Shown: positions 38,257-51,431 of the stretch, one piece after another
How the letters are laid out: each line of letters opens with the position of its first letter
How positions within the stretch are numbered: position 1 is the stretch's first letter
Assembly (NCBI GenBank): GCA_003255065.1
Contig: QAOA01007004.1
Location: 317,343-381,342, forward strand
Origin: Cercis canadensis
Lineage: Eukaryota > Streptophyta > Magnoliopsida > Fabales > Fabaceae
Length of the DNA stretch: 64,000 nucleotides
Direction: 5' to 3'
Position numbers and translations under genes: made by a program
Notes under the pieces: generated by a model
What the model was told of the DNA's origin: nothing
Database searches by the model: none
Seen by the model: only the letters and a program-made list of their open reading frames with translations

Positions 38257-41200
38257 CTATGATTGAAGCCTAAGCCGATTGAAGAAGACCAAGAAATGAT
38301 ACTCAGGAGCCCAGTAAACAAATCCAACAACAGGCCCTGCTTTAATGTACTGCAAAATCCACAAAAGGCACGTTGCAATCAGATCCATTTGGCAGAAAAG
38401 GCTAAAGGATAATTTCAAGCCAAAAGTACAATAGCCAGGATAAAACAATGGAGCAACATAAAACAGGCACCCACCTTTCCATCTAGGATCACAAGTTCAC
38501 CATCAACCCATCGAGGATTCCGAAACCCTGGCTCAGCAAGCCTCCCTTGACCTTTATAGCGAGCAATCTGAAATGTCAACAAGATCAGCAGATACTACAG
38601 CATAATAAATATCTTTTTTTTTTTTTGAATGCTGAAATGATATCAATATAACAAATTATTTTTTTTTTTGGGGGGGGAAACCAAAAAGCAATGGCAACAA
38701 GGAATTGGGAACCCAAAAATATCATACCACTCCAAACTCTTCTGGAATTATCCCTTTATGAGGAAGCTGATACCTCTTTCCAATTTTTGCACGAAATGCC
38801 ACCTAAAGAGATTGAGAGACAACATTATTAATGAGGTGTATAAGACAAACTATCTAATGAGAAAATTATCCCAAAAGTAAATGTAAAGTCTATTAGCAAC
38901 ACAAAAGAAAATAATTTAGCTTGTGCTCAACCAACCCAGAGTCAATAATACAAAAATAGCCATTTTCCATAGAGACGACTATTAACTGGCAATAGAATAT
39001 GTTCAATACTTTTACTCAATATAATAGCAAGCCTCAAGCTTTGGCTCTCAAATTACCAAAGACAAGCAACTGCACTTTTATTTTACAAAGTTTACACCAT
39101 TTAACTAATACCATAAGACAAACAAAGTTAAAAAAGAATGGTACAGCAGAATATATAAACTATTGTGTCAACCATATTACAGTAAATATAATTCCATTGA
39201 TGTTTCTTTTTATGTATACCAGACATACATAGTATAGTCATGGCCATAAAACAAAGATAAGTTACACACATGATGCATACCATCTTGACAGCAATCACAA
39301 TTGCCAGTCAGTAAAGCCATCCAAAACATTACTTAGTCTTCTTACCCTAAGTGGCTTCTAATGAAATTCCTTCAGCACTAAATAGAAGGTTATGGCTTGA
39401 ATAACTGGAATCATTATTTCTAAATTTACACATGAGTTGCATTGTGCTCTATGGTGTATTTTGTCAACCAGCTGTTATAAGTTTGACATACTTAGAGCAT
39501 TGTAACGTCTGGAATAAGCCCCAAGATACATTTGAAGATAACAAATTGCTCTCTATACCTCCTTAATATATCTTCCTACAATATAAAGCATGACTACTTC
39601 CATAGAAAACCAACACCATAATTATCACCATCAAGGTTTCTTTTAGCATCAACATTGAACATTATCTAATCCTCATGAACAATTTAGCATGCCTTTTATA
39701 GGCATAAAAAATGGCTCCGTATATTTCATCCCTACTCCTGTGAATTATATTAACTGCACTTTCAAGATTTTCTGTTTCCTTTCTCTCAGGTTGCTTCCAA
39801 AGAAACCAATATCACAAAATAGTAAAGGATGTAGACACAAACAAAGTCTATTAAATCACCTGGCCAGCTGGTACATAGGGATCTCCAGTTAGTTTCAAAG
39901 CTTCTACGTACTCATAAAACTCAAGATCGGAATGCTCCCTAGCATCACTCTCCTCTTGCCATTGACCAAATCTGCGTCTCATTTGGATGACTTCTGAGGA
40001 ATAAAGCCCATGGGCACCAATGTATAGACCTGATGGAATGAAAATATTTGCTACTCAGTATACTCCATTGACCAAAAAAATGAAAAAGCTAAAATCAAAC
40101 ATCCTACAGTGAGCAGCCAATATTCAGCATCTCAACATACTCAAATTACAAGCGCTATAGAAAATCACCATTTAAAGGATCTGGAGAAGCTGGTATTTCA
40201 ATGCGATTGAAAATTGTTGACCCAGATAATGGTTGACGGCTCTGAGCCTGGCTAAGAGTGAGACTTATTAATTCTCCCACATCTTTCAGCACCTAAAATA
40301 TTGAATCAAAGCATTACAGTAAGCAATCTTATGGCAAGCTTCATGAAAGATAAATAATTTTGCAAATAGAACAATTCACAAATATATCTATCTACGTAGT
40401 AAATAAGATCATGTGAAATGAAAACTTGGACCTACCTTCGAGGGTACCTTTCCCCTACCAATGAACTTGGCAAGATCAAACATAACATGATCAACACTGT
40501 GTTGACCTCGAATCTTAGTTGATTTATCAGATGATTTCTCTTTGCCATGAGAATCCTGCTGTTTGACCTCTTTTTCTACAGTAAAGGAAAATGAACCACG
40601 TCCCTTCTTCTCCATCTTTGCAGGCACTCGGAGCAAATCTCTAGCAGAGAAATTGCTGGAAAGTTTCTGAACAAGACCACTAATGACAACTTTAACTGCA
40701 ATTTCATTCTGCCCTTCACGTGTAACAGTTTCAGGACCAGCATTTATTTCAATCCCATCATCTCCCTCTTGTTCGCTTTCAGCCTTAATGTCTTCCAGTT
40801 CCAGACTTTCAGTCTCATTATCCTTCTCTCCATCTTCTTCATCATCTTCATCTTCATCGTCATCGTCATTGTCATCTTCATCTTCATCTTCTTCCTCAAT
40901 TATCTGTTCAATCACCTTAGATATTAGATCCTTGTCTACCTTCTCTGGAGTTGTCACCTTCAAAACCTTCACCTTTACACCAGGAATCATATCTTTCAAG
41001 ACATTCTGAAATCCAGGCATTCCCTCAGCTGGATCAGAACCATCGCCTCTATCATCACCACTTTCAGGATCTTCAGTACTCACAACAAAAAGTTCACTTC
41101 TGTCTTCAGGTGACTCCACTGAACTAATTCTCTCAGCAGCATCCACTGCTATAGAGGGGGAGGCTCGGGGATGGTGGAAGGCCCCTCTTCGCTTCAAGTA

Positions 41201-44200
41201 CACAGCCTGAAAGCCATTAAAATACCCTAAGAGAAATACACACATAACAACTAAATTGACCGTGTTCTCTTTTAGCATCATAAAGGATAAACAAGCAGGA
41301 ATCTTCCAGAAGATGAAGATGTGAATATTAGTCTAGATGTACATACAGTGTTAGTGTAAGTTGGTATGTAAACAAGCAAACATGAGTTAGCCCCTATCTC
41401 TTTAAGAAAGCATGAAGATTATTTCCTTTTTCTTTTCGATAAAAGTACAGTACAAGATGAAAAGAGGATAAGCTATCCTCTAGGAGAAGAAAACACACAA
41501 AAAGACAAAAGCAAGAAAATAAGAAAACATCAATGTATAAGGGCTCTCCAATCTCGTGGCATGTCCCAAAAAAGAGAGAAAACATGAACATACTTCCTTT
41601 TGCTAGCAAGCACAGCCACACAAATCAATATATAGGCCACACTACTACATAATAAGTGACATAAATATGTCTAATTAAAAAATAAAAAATACTAGGCAAA
41701 AATTATTAGGCATAAACTTCAAGCAAGAAAAGGAACTTTAAGTCAGTGCACTTCTTCAACATTAAGTAGGCAGTCATGCAAGAAAAAGAAGAATTAAGAA
41801 AACATTAAATTGAGAAATTTTGCTATTCATCTTGCAGTCAATAACTGTGTCTACAACATGTAATGCAAAATATAGATCTTTCACAATAATGATTCAGATA
41901 TATTGGTTTTTGAAGTAAACAAAATTTGAGACTTAATTTGGATAACCCAACTACAAGAAACATGCTTCGTTCTGATCTTTCATCTAATCCCCAGTTCCTC
42001 TCCTATAATGTATGTGAATAAACTCAGATTTTTTCAACAGAATAATTCGATGCAAAGCTGTTTAGCAGTCAGTGTAGATCCTTAGCATACTCATTTATAT
42101 CTCAGCTAACAAAATTTTGAATGAGAAAAGATAATTGATCTCGAGTCCAATTAGTTTTTTCTAAGAAATCATAACCAAGCTCAAATTTTAGAGATGAATG
42201 CTTAAATTTGTGTTGTAATGATCCAAGCAGAAAACAATATAAACTTAAGAAGGTAGAGAAGACATACCTGTAACTTGTGTTCACCTTTCTTATTCATTGT
42301 AAGAAAAATTTCAAACAGAGGAACACCAGCAGCAGAAGTAGCAAGTTGCCTGTAAAAACATGCAAAGGTCAACACCAGAAGCCATATAATGTACCAAGAA
42401 CACCTAAACAATCTCAAGTTATGAATAGAAATGCCTTCAAAAATATCTAAATGTCAAAGTGATTTCCAAGACAAACAAATCATTAATTTACTCTATACAA
42501 GAAAAATGGCATTCTGAAGAACATATATTCCATTTAAGGACTAGAAAGGCTTCTCACTGGCATGGGAACCTAACACTAAGAGGAAGAAAAAATACAAATC
42601 CAGTCAATTTCTTCCTGTATCCCCCTCAGGGCCCGTGGTTCCTAACATTTAGCCACAGGTTGGACATAATTTCAATAATCACCATCATCAAAAACATTAA
42701 ACATGCGCAACACTGCCAAATATCTAAGGCAGTATAACTCTTTCCCATGTATGTCAGACATGCACAACACTCAAAAGTAGGGTGCAAAGCAATAGCATCT
42801 CCTTTCCCAAAAATAGTTTTCCTTTTCCATGCAAAAGGCTAGTTTCCTAACTCATTTTTTATTGTTTTATCAAGAAAAAGAAATTACCGAGGACTATAGC
42901 TCCTTGCCACATATCTTCCATGCTCGGGGGTTATGTGAATAATTAGACCATGTGGATCATTAACATCTTCTGAAATACCAGACCACCAACCCACCTGCAA
43001 GCCACCGTATACATAACTTTAAAAATATATTATTACGTAAATTCCAGAGAGGTTACAAAACTACTAGTCAAATGATAATCTCAAAAAAAAAATAAAAAAA
43101 TGCAGAGGATGTAGAACTAAAATGCCACTGTTGACACACCAAGTCATCATTCCATTTTAATAAAATAATCATACAAATCTACCAATTTATGTGTAACAGA
43201 ATATCAAAACTATTTTCAGACCAATGAAATAATGAAAGAAGTGTAGCCTAAATACACAATGATACACAACTACACAAGCCAAGCATGGCCAAAAATGTAT
43301 CTTTATTTGCTAGAGCCTTTGGGTACCACAGCTGATTGCTAGCTCTGAGAACAAATTTAGGTCTACAACAACTCGTAAGGACAAAGATAGTGGCAAGGAA
43401 AGTCTTATCTTGATGACATTTGACAGAAACTCTTATGAAGTAGACAGTGCCCTGACATCCTAAAAACGTAAATGACTTCCTTGAACCATATACCAGAATA
43501 AAAAAAGGATGAAGAACAAACAATGATACTCAACGAAATTCAATAAGAAAGATATGCAAACAAATTTTCAACGTAAGCAACAGCAGTTTAAGCACAACTA
43601 AAAGTATTACTAGGTGACCCTTTGAAATTGCATATCAAATTCCATTTCCACCAAAATGCAAAGATATTCATGTATCACGATGATATATTTTATGTGAACT
43701 TACAAGTCCAGCGCCTGCTTTATCTCTTAGAAAAGTTGCATCACTGTAGCGCTCTTCCTCTATAGCTCTCTGAAAAGGAGGGAGGGTGGAGATTAAGAGA
43801 AGTACATAGGATCATGGAAAAGAAAGCACAAAGTTTGAAGGCCGGTAAAGAAATGTTTTCTTTTTGTCTGAACAGTGCATGTGAGTTAACTTTCCTACAT
43901 TGAAATGAGACATCACTCTCCCAACATTGTCATTGGTAGCTGCAGCTGCGATTGCCACCTTATGCCTAGCAGCATCTTCATAGTCCTCTAAATACACAGC
44001 ACGACCTAACTGAGACTGTTGAGCAGGAAATCATGTCAGTATTAAAATATCTCCAAACCAAAAGGTCAGCCATAATATTGACAGCAAGAAATCCAAGTTA
44101 GGTGTGGCATGGAAGTTTCCTTAAAGAATCATAGTTTAATAACATTCATAACAGAATCCTTCATGCAACACTAATAAGTCGCAGTTACAATTCGATAAAA

Positions 44201-45068
44201 ACTCCTTTAAAAGTCCATGTCACGTAGTCAACTCACCATGGTAGATTAAGTGCATTAGTATTCATGAGCAAGCTAAATACTTTCAAGCATAATTTCTTAG
44301 ATTTTGACAAAAAAACGAGATTCTTAATGCAAGACCTACTTCAGAACATAAAAATTATATCTTTCACTAAAAGATATAAATTTAATTTTCTAACTCCATT
44401 GCTAAATCCTATCTAACCGAATTGGCGACTATAAGCCAAATTAGCTCTTCTTCAAGAATGAAACTTGCCACTCCCACAATTACCCAAAAATTAGAAACAT
44501 CAAATTTGAGTGCATGCAGTAGACAAGCACCAAAGGCACACAATTTACATGCATATGCTCAAATTAATAATACCAAAAGATAACCAAATTTTACAAAGTG
44601 AAGCTTCCAACATACCTTGAGAATTGAGACGAGACGCTCCTGCTCATCGACCTCCTGAAAATGCTTGCGCCACCGATCCCAATCCCATTCTTCATCTTCC
44701 CGTTCCTTACCTTCCTCCTTTCTGCTATCTCTCTCGGCCACAGGGGCACTACCCCTTGCACGCTGAGACTCATTCCTGAGCGAATTCATATACGAATCGA
44801 AGCGCTTGATAGCATTCCTGATGGCGTCTTGGAGCATAGACTCCCATCTTCGATTGACAGAGTTATCAGACGGAGAGGGAGAATCAGAGGAGGGGTTGAG
44901 GCATCGGCAAAGGGTGGTTGCATCAGCAGAGATGGAGTGATGGTGGGAATGTGAAGGAAATGGAAGAGAAGAAGAAGGGTAAGAGGGTCTTCTGAGAGGA
45001 AAAGGGGTGGAGAATTTTGGGTTTGGGAAGTTGAGCTTGTGAGGTGTGGGAGCAGATATGGAAGCCAT
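38257..45068 (-). CDS. EX1: EXECUTER1, chloroplast singlet-oxygen sensor
   Basis: Rebuilt 716-aa protein. Exons (minus strand): 45068-44616, 44015-43899, 43769-43704, 42994-42888, 42349-42268, 41206-40436, 40292-40169, 40029-39860, 38802-38728, 38567-38475, 38349-38257; phases agree throughout. The N-terminus ([19 protein letters not shown]) is Ser/Pro-rich, typical of a transit peptide. A UVR-type helical motif follows ([15 protein letters not shown], then [20 protein letters not shown]), then the EXECUTER core ([20 protein letters not shown]), a Glu/Asp run encoded at about 40770-40910, and the C-terminal sensor domain ([16 protein letters not shown] to the end). In Arabidopsis, EX1 sits at grana margins and oxidation of W643 triggers FtsH2-dependent turnover and nuclear signalling. 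W675 here is 41 residues from the C-terminus, as W643 is in my recollection of the 684-aa Arabidopsis protein. Confidence 0.95.
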
Positions 45069-46896
45069 GGATGGTTCTGTGGGAGAGAAAATGAGAGAAA
45101 GATTGTAGCTTTTCTCAGGGCGAAATAGTGGGTATGTGAATATTTTGAGACTCGTGGTGGGTGTGGCTGTGATGATTAGAAAGTGAGTCTCCACTGGGAA
45201 AATGCTTATAAGACAACGGAGAAAAATTATCAATGGAAAACAAGAGGCTGTGAAGGTGACTGTAAAATAGGATGGCTGGAAAAATTTTGATTTTTGATGA
45301 ATATAGGGATAAGGATGAATTTTCAGATATACTACTTTTGGTTTTGGATGACTTGACTTATTGGTAAACTTGGATTACATTAAATTACATGGGGCCTATG
45401 CAGGAGTTTGGTGTGTAAGGAAACCTCTTGCCCTCTTGGTTAAACTGGTAGCAGCCTAGCACCTAGAATTTTATGGATGACAAATGGCAGTTACATATTT
45501 ATTTGAGTAATAAAATCAAACGGGGATTCTATGATACTACTTAAGTATGTCATATTACATTGATGTGGCAAGCATACATAATTTTTATATTTTATTATAT
45601 ATAAAATATAATTTATTTAATTTTTTTAAACAAATTTAAAAATAGTTAATTTGTACACATGTCATTCATTTATTGGTTATTTTTATGTAGTATAACATGC
45701 TACATAAATACTAAAAGTATATAAGAAACCTCCAAAATCAAATTATGTTGAAAAAGAACCATACTTTTCCTACTGCAAAAATATTTACAATATAAATTAT
45801 AAGCATGTAATAAACTAAAATATATTATTTTTAAAATAAAAATAAACTAAAATATATGTTTCTCTAACTTTTGCATGTTTAGGCTAAGGACTTATTAGAT
45901 AAGTATTTTTTTTACCATAGTGTCTTTTATTTGTATTTGAATCAAATTTCTTCTTTTAATTATTTTGTCAAAGTTAATTATTTCTAAATTATTATGGAAT
46001 TGGTGTATTTTTATTTGAATTTAATTCCTTCTCTTAATTATTTTATTAAGTTATTTTAAATTCTAAATTATTATTGAATTGAATTTTTTTTGAGAACATG
46101 TCTTATAATTAATTTTGAGAATTCTATCAATAAAACTTTTATCCCCATTTTTATTAAAAATCATAAACTAAGAGATGCACACTTGTTACTAGGAATTAGG
46201 AATGTAGTAGTAAGTAGTTTTATGTTAGATATTTCACGCCGTTATATGCTAAAAAAAATAAAATAGAAGAGTTTATTAGTACATTTTTCAAATTTTGAGT
46301 TATTAATTTATTGTTAAAATCAAAAGTTGAGACTTGAGACTATAATTCACATAAAGATAGAGGTTTAAATAGTATAATTTTTTTAAAAAAAATTATTTCA
46401 TCAAATTTTCTTACAGGAGTTTAAAGACATGATATTAGTTTTACAAGAAAAATAGAAGGTAGAAACCGTTTTAATTGTGAAGACTGAAGAGTTGTGCAAT
46501 AGCACATTATTTCTTTTGGTTTTGTCAATGGCTTCTCCTTCAATATAACAGGTAGTTGTAAACAGAAGACAAGGAGCACGATTGCATCGAGGCGCCACAA
46601 GTATGGAAAACATCTAAAGCTAACCAACAATATAACCCATTTACAAAAGGAAACCATTTTGGATTTTATTACACAAGAAACAATTCATCAATAATACAAT
46701 GCTTGAATAGAGAGCAGCTGTTATTTTCTTTGTCTTCCTGTTTCCTCCTTTTTTGTTCTTCTTTCTGAGACAACTGAGCTTTATATCTCATAATCTGTGA
46801 GTGTGAAAGTTTATTTGGAAATATTTCTATTTACCATTTCTCTGTACAGCTCACAGTTGAACTATGAACACAAAACACTTTCTAGTGTTCAAAAGT
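45069..46896. other. EX1 promoter side and PYD3 3' side
   Basis: The first 200 bases contain the EX1 leader and promoter (minus strand); the last 250 or so contain the PYD3 3' UTR. Between about 45500 and 46400 the DNA is very AT-rich, and I see no gene or element ends. Confidence 0.5.
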
Positions 46897-49800
46897 TTAA
46901 AAGGACCTCTTATGCAATAAAGGGTCACTGATCACTTGAGGTTCAAAGTCAGGTTTCACATAGTTGGTAAGTGTCTCTGCATATAACTCGTATCGAGCAG
47001 TCATTCTGAAGCCCCACTTGTCTTTCACCTGCCTACATAAGTTAAGATCCATGTCTGTGACTAATAACCCATCTCTGTTACGAGAAAGAGATGGAGTGCA
47101 GGAAGCATCTGGTGCTGAAATATGACTGGAGCCATAGAAGTGGCCGAAGTCTGCATGTGCTGGCTGTCCATCACCAGAAGTAAATGCATTGGGGAATGTC
47201 TCAGTCCCAACACGATTGATTGAAGCAACGAAATAACTATTTGCTATTGCAGCATTGCGTGCCTGAAAGTCCATAACACATGAAAGCAATGCATTATTAT
47301 ACAGATGTTGTATTAGTCATAAAATTTGGTTAAGCAGGCTAAAATGACATATGGACAACTGGTCATTGAATAGTCATTTCTGAACTAATTTTATGCTAGA
47401 GTATAAAACATTTGCATCAAATTATTGTTATAACTGATCATGAAATTTCTGGTTCTGACAACAGAATAATCTGCAGTGGAAACAGGATGGGAGGTTTAGT
47501 CGAGTGATTTCAGCATGTAGGCAATGAATATAAAGCAACTGACCTCAATTGGCCACATTGGTTCACTGAGTTCACCAACAGTTGCGGAAGGGTTGAAAAC
47601 AATCTCAGCGCCATTCAAGCCAAAGGCTAACCAATTTAAAGGATGGTGCCTCCCATAACATATATTAATGGCAATCTTTCCATATGCTGTTTCAAATACC
47701 GGGTGGCCAGTATTTCCTTCCATATAATACGTGCTTTCATTGAAATCCCCAACTCTTGGTATATGGTTCTGCCAAAGAATTGTGTTCATCAGATACTGAA
47801 GGAGGAGCTTTTGTATCAAACTTAATGCAGAATGCCAATGCTATTACCTTCCGGTGCTTCCCAATTATGTTGCCATGATTTCCAATCACCACAGCAGTGT
47901 TCCAGATAACCTCTCCGTGGTTAATATCTCTCTCAAGAATGGGACTTATAATGACCATGTTATATTTCAGTGCAAGACTTTGTAGAAACTGTGTTGATTC
48001 CCCATCAACGGGTTCTGCAAATTCACACCATCTCTTCTCCCGTGTACAGAAGGCAAATGGCATCATCCATGCTTCCTGCAATAAATTTATATAAAATCAC
48101 TTGTGATTTTCAGATGTTAGTGAGAAGACAGTTCATAACTTGTTTGAACTCATGCATAACCTACTTGCAAGCATAATATATTGACACCTGAAGTGCCAGC
48201 AGCATCAATAATTGGCTTTAATTTCTTGAAGATAGCCCTCTTTTGGTCCAAAAATGGAGCATTTGTAGGAAGAGCAATGGAGTTCTGAATCAGACCAACC
48301 CTGACTACTCGAGGTTCTCTCAAAAGTTCTTTGTCAGCATGAAAGCAGAAAGCCTAAAAGATTTCATCAAAAAATCATCAGATCAACCAACAACATGGGA
48401 AAAATAACTGAAGAGTTTCTATGCTAAAGAAAGAAGCTCTCAGTAATAGATGACCTAAAGCCTTCTCATTATAAGCATGCAACACAACAATGGTTATCAA
48501 CAGCCTGACAGGGAAATGAAGTTTATTTGGGCCCATATTCACTGAAATATAATTAAGCTCCAGGATTAAGACTTTGCATGAGTATAAATGAGAACAAACT
48601 CATCTTTCTGACACTCACAAACCGACCATTTCACTTCCTTTTGAACTTTACCAAAACATTTGTCTTATTTCTTAAGCATAGAAAGTATAAAATGTTTGCC
48701 TTGTAATACAAATTTATAAGAAGTTTAACCTTTATAGGCTGAAATAGAAATCTGGCAAAACAATATATTTCCAGTATAAGCATATGATGCAATATGTAAA
48801 ACACCCCAAATGCAAACTGCAGGCTCATCTCCCAACAATATACACAGTTTCTTAAAGAAACTGAGGAAAACAAAACAAACTCCAGGACAATAATTATATC
48901 TATCATAAAATAAGCCTGAATGTCTATGTAAATAAGTCAACAAGTCCAACATCATTCTGAGGAGTGGGATACAATCAATTATTCCAATATCCAATATACT
49001 TTCATCTTATGCTGCTAAAACTCAATATGGGAAATAGGGTTGAATTCATACTTGGAGGTCAAAACCATGTTCAACAGAGAGAGCTGTTGCAGATTCTGGG
49101 AGAGTAGTTGTATCAAGTGCCTTTCCACAATTCAGCCCAAGAAGCAAGCGGCTGACTTCCTGCAAGATAGCAGTATACCATCAGAAAAGAGGTTACATGC
49201 CATTAATCCAAGCATCGCCACATAAAAATGAGTCCAAGAGGAAAGATATGTGCTCCTTTTTCAACAAAAGCTGCATAACTTTCAACTGCAACTGAGCAAG
49301 TATATAAATCTCAAGGAAGTTAATCTTCAAAGGGAAGATAAAAATTAAGTCATGTTTGTACATTTCATTAGATGCTGGAATCAAAGAAGCAACAGTTAAG
49401 TGTATGACTAGAAAAATGAGCTTGAGGAATCCACAAATAGCAAATTCCAAACAAGTGTATTTTCTGAAGCCCTTCTTGCAGTGAATATCTAAACCCAGTG
49501 GTAAACAGGTATAGAACATACGGGCTCTACCCACTCTATGATCCCAAAGAGCAGGAAACTTTGACCAACTTGCTGTCATAGATACTTGTTCTAAGTTCTG
49601 GTCAACAGAACAAATCAGCACTCAAAGAGGCAAATGGAATTAATACACAAGATCAGCACGTCCATATGATACAGAAGAATTTTTCTACAAGAATACATGC
49701 TCAAATAAATGTAGCAGCTTCCTTCCACTAACAAATATTTTTATACAGTTATACCCATTGTATAAATTGCTCATTTAAATAGAAAAATGACAACATGAAT

Positions 49801-50415
49801 GACATTTATCCACTTAACTACAGATTGGTAAGTCCCTTGGAAAGTCCTTAGTCCTTCCTACTCATGATTTAAGAATTGTCTATAAAAATGGTACACTGAT
49901 CAGACGCCTTCTCTATCAAAAGAATACTTTTAGCATTTTACATTTCTGTGCTAGTCTTTTTCTGCCCCTTGGGAACAATCGACATAACCATCTCAATAGC
50001 AAGAGAAACCCTGCATGCAAATCCTAAATATCATGCACAAACATAAAGTCCAGAGCTTTATAATTCCAATAAATGACGGGCAGATCCCTTGATGTTCTAT
50101 CAGCATGGCTAGTATTACTTCAATGGATCTATCCATAGTTGGATAGAATTACAAGGTCAACTTTAGAGCATGTAAGGAAGCAAAAGTGAGTTGAAGGGTC
50201 CTCCTTTGAATTCAGAGTAGCTTCATAAAACAAAAGCACAATGGAAAAGATAAAACAAGCTCAAAAAATGAAATTACCTGGTAGAGTTGGGGCTTGAGAT
50301 TTTCCTTGAGAAGATCTTGAAGTGAATCAAACCCACAAATAGAACCATCTCTTGAGGCCTTGGATTCTTCCTGAACTTCCCGGTTCTGTATTTCGACGTC
50401 TCGGGTCTTCTCCAT
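46897..50415 (-). CDS. PYD3: Beta-ureidopropionase (N-carbamoyl-beta-alanine amidohydrolase)
   Basis: Rebuilt 417-aa protein. Exons (minus strand): 50415-50278, 49159-49052, 48353-48165, 48075-47848, 47768-47544, 47262-46897. It carries out the last step of reductive uracil breakdown, N-carbamoyl-beta-alanine to beta-alanine, CO2 and ammonia. It belongs to the nitrilase/C-N hydrolase superfamily, and the Glu-Lys-Cys triad is visible: E146 ([13 protein letters not shown]), K221 (GKHRKNHIPRVG) and C258 ([13 protein letters not shown]). Other family stretches are [14 protein letters not shown] and FGHFYGSSH. Like other members it has an N-terminal extension ahead of the hydrolase domain. A cytosolic location is expected from the lack of a targeting signal. 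From memory, the Arabidopsis gene At5g64370 is adjacent to FBPase II and HEN4, both of which lie in this window. Confidence 0.96.
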
Positions 50416-51431
50416 TTTCAGATTTCTTCAATTCAATCAACGCAATTGGGTTTGGGTAGGAGTGTCGTAGTGGAATATTGCATTTGCGAGCGTGTATTAT
50501 GACTATTCATATTTCACGATGAAGCGAATCATTGTCGTCATCTGAATTAATAATGGAGGAATAAACATGGTTATGTTCTGTACGGTGGTTAACTATAAAC
50601 AAATTCTTGACCATTAGATCGAAAATGCTTGGTATCCTTTTCTTTTTGTCGGTAACAAAATGCTTGGTATCCTAAATTCCTAATTTGCGGCCCTTTTCTT
50701 TTTAATTTTTTCTTTGACAATAAAGAATTGGACTTTATTTTTTAGATGACAATAAATCATCTAAAATAATTACCAGTACCACTGTTATTTGACCAGAAAA
50801 AATTAATCAAATTTTTACTGAAATTTAAAAGTAGTGATTAAATAGCGATAATTAAGACTAATTATGACAATAAAATTTGAGTAACAATCTTGATTGAATA
50901 TTATTTTTTAAAAAATAACATTAGATAGTTGATGTTCCTTAAATAAGCTATCTTCTTGGCTAGTCAATTATAATTCAACAATGAAAGTGTTAGTCTTTTC
51001 ATTGATTTTATATTTAAACACAAAATTTATAAATTTATAAACTTTATTTAATATTTTTCTCAAACTCCTCAAATACAAATTCAGTAAAATTTAGTATTAG
51101 CCAAAATTTTATATAAAAACTTTGATGAGTCCTCTCAATCATACAGCTAATCTCCTCACTCTTCTGGACTTCTGGTTCGTGGCCGAATGATCGAGTGTGG
51201 CAACCGCCACGTGTCACTTCACTCTACTGCCTTGAATGGCAGGTGAAGAATCCCGCTTCGAAGAAGAAAACGTCCAAAGTAAAACCTCTCCATCCATCCA
51301 AGAAAGCACTCGAAAATTTCAAAGCTCAAAGCTTTGGAGCGAAAGCCAATGTGAGAAGGAGTTTCGCAATCTGGGTCTTTCAAATTTGCAGATTTTCTTT
51401 CAGCTGAGAGAAGCTGAGAAAGTTCGAGAAA
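50416..51431. promoter_or_regulatory. Shared divergent promoter interval, PYD3 / TVP15-like gene
   Basis: A 1,016-bp gap separates the two start codons, which point away from each other, so both promoters must lie within it or overlap. The middle (50680-51130) is AT-rich. GC content rises near each gene, and a CCGCCACGTGTCAC stretch (G-box core CACGTG) is at about 51205. No transcription starts could be fixed. Confidence 0.55.

Noticed and set aside
40683..41009. Plus-strand Ser-rich open frame of 108 codons.
   Set aside because: It is the antisense shadow of the acidic run in EX1 exon 6.
45420..45480. tRNA-like text (CTTGGTTAAACTGGTAGCAGCC).
   Set aside because: No B box (GGTTCGA) or cloverleaf pairing could be found.
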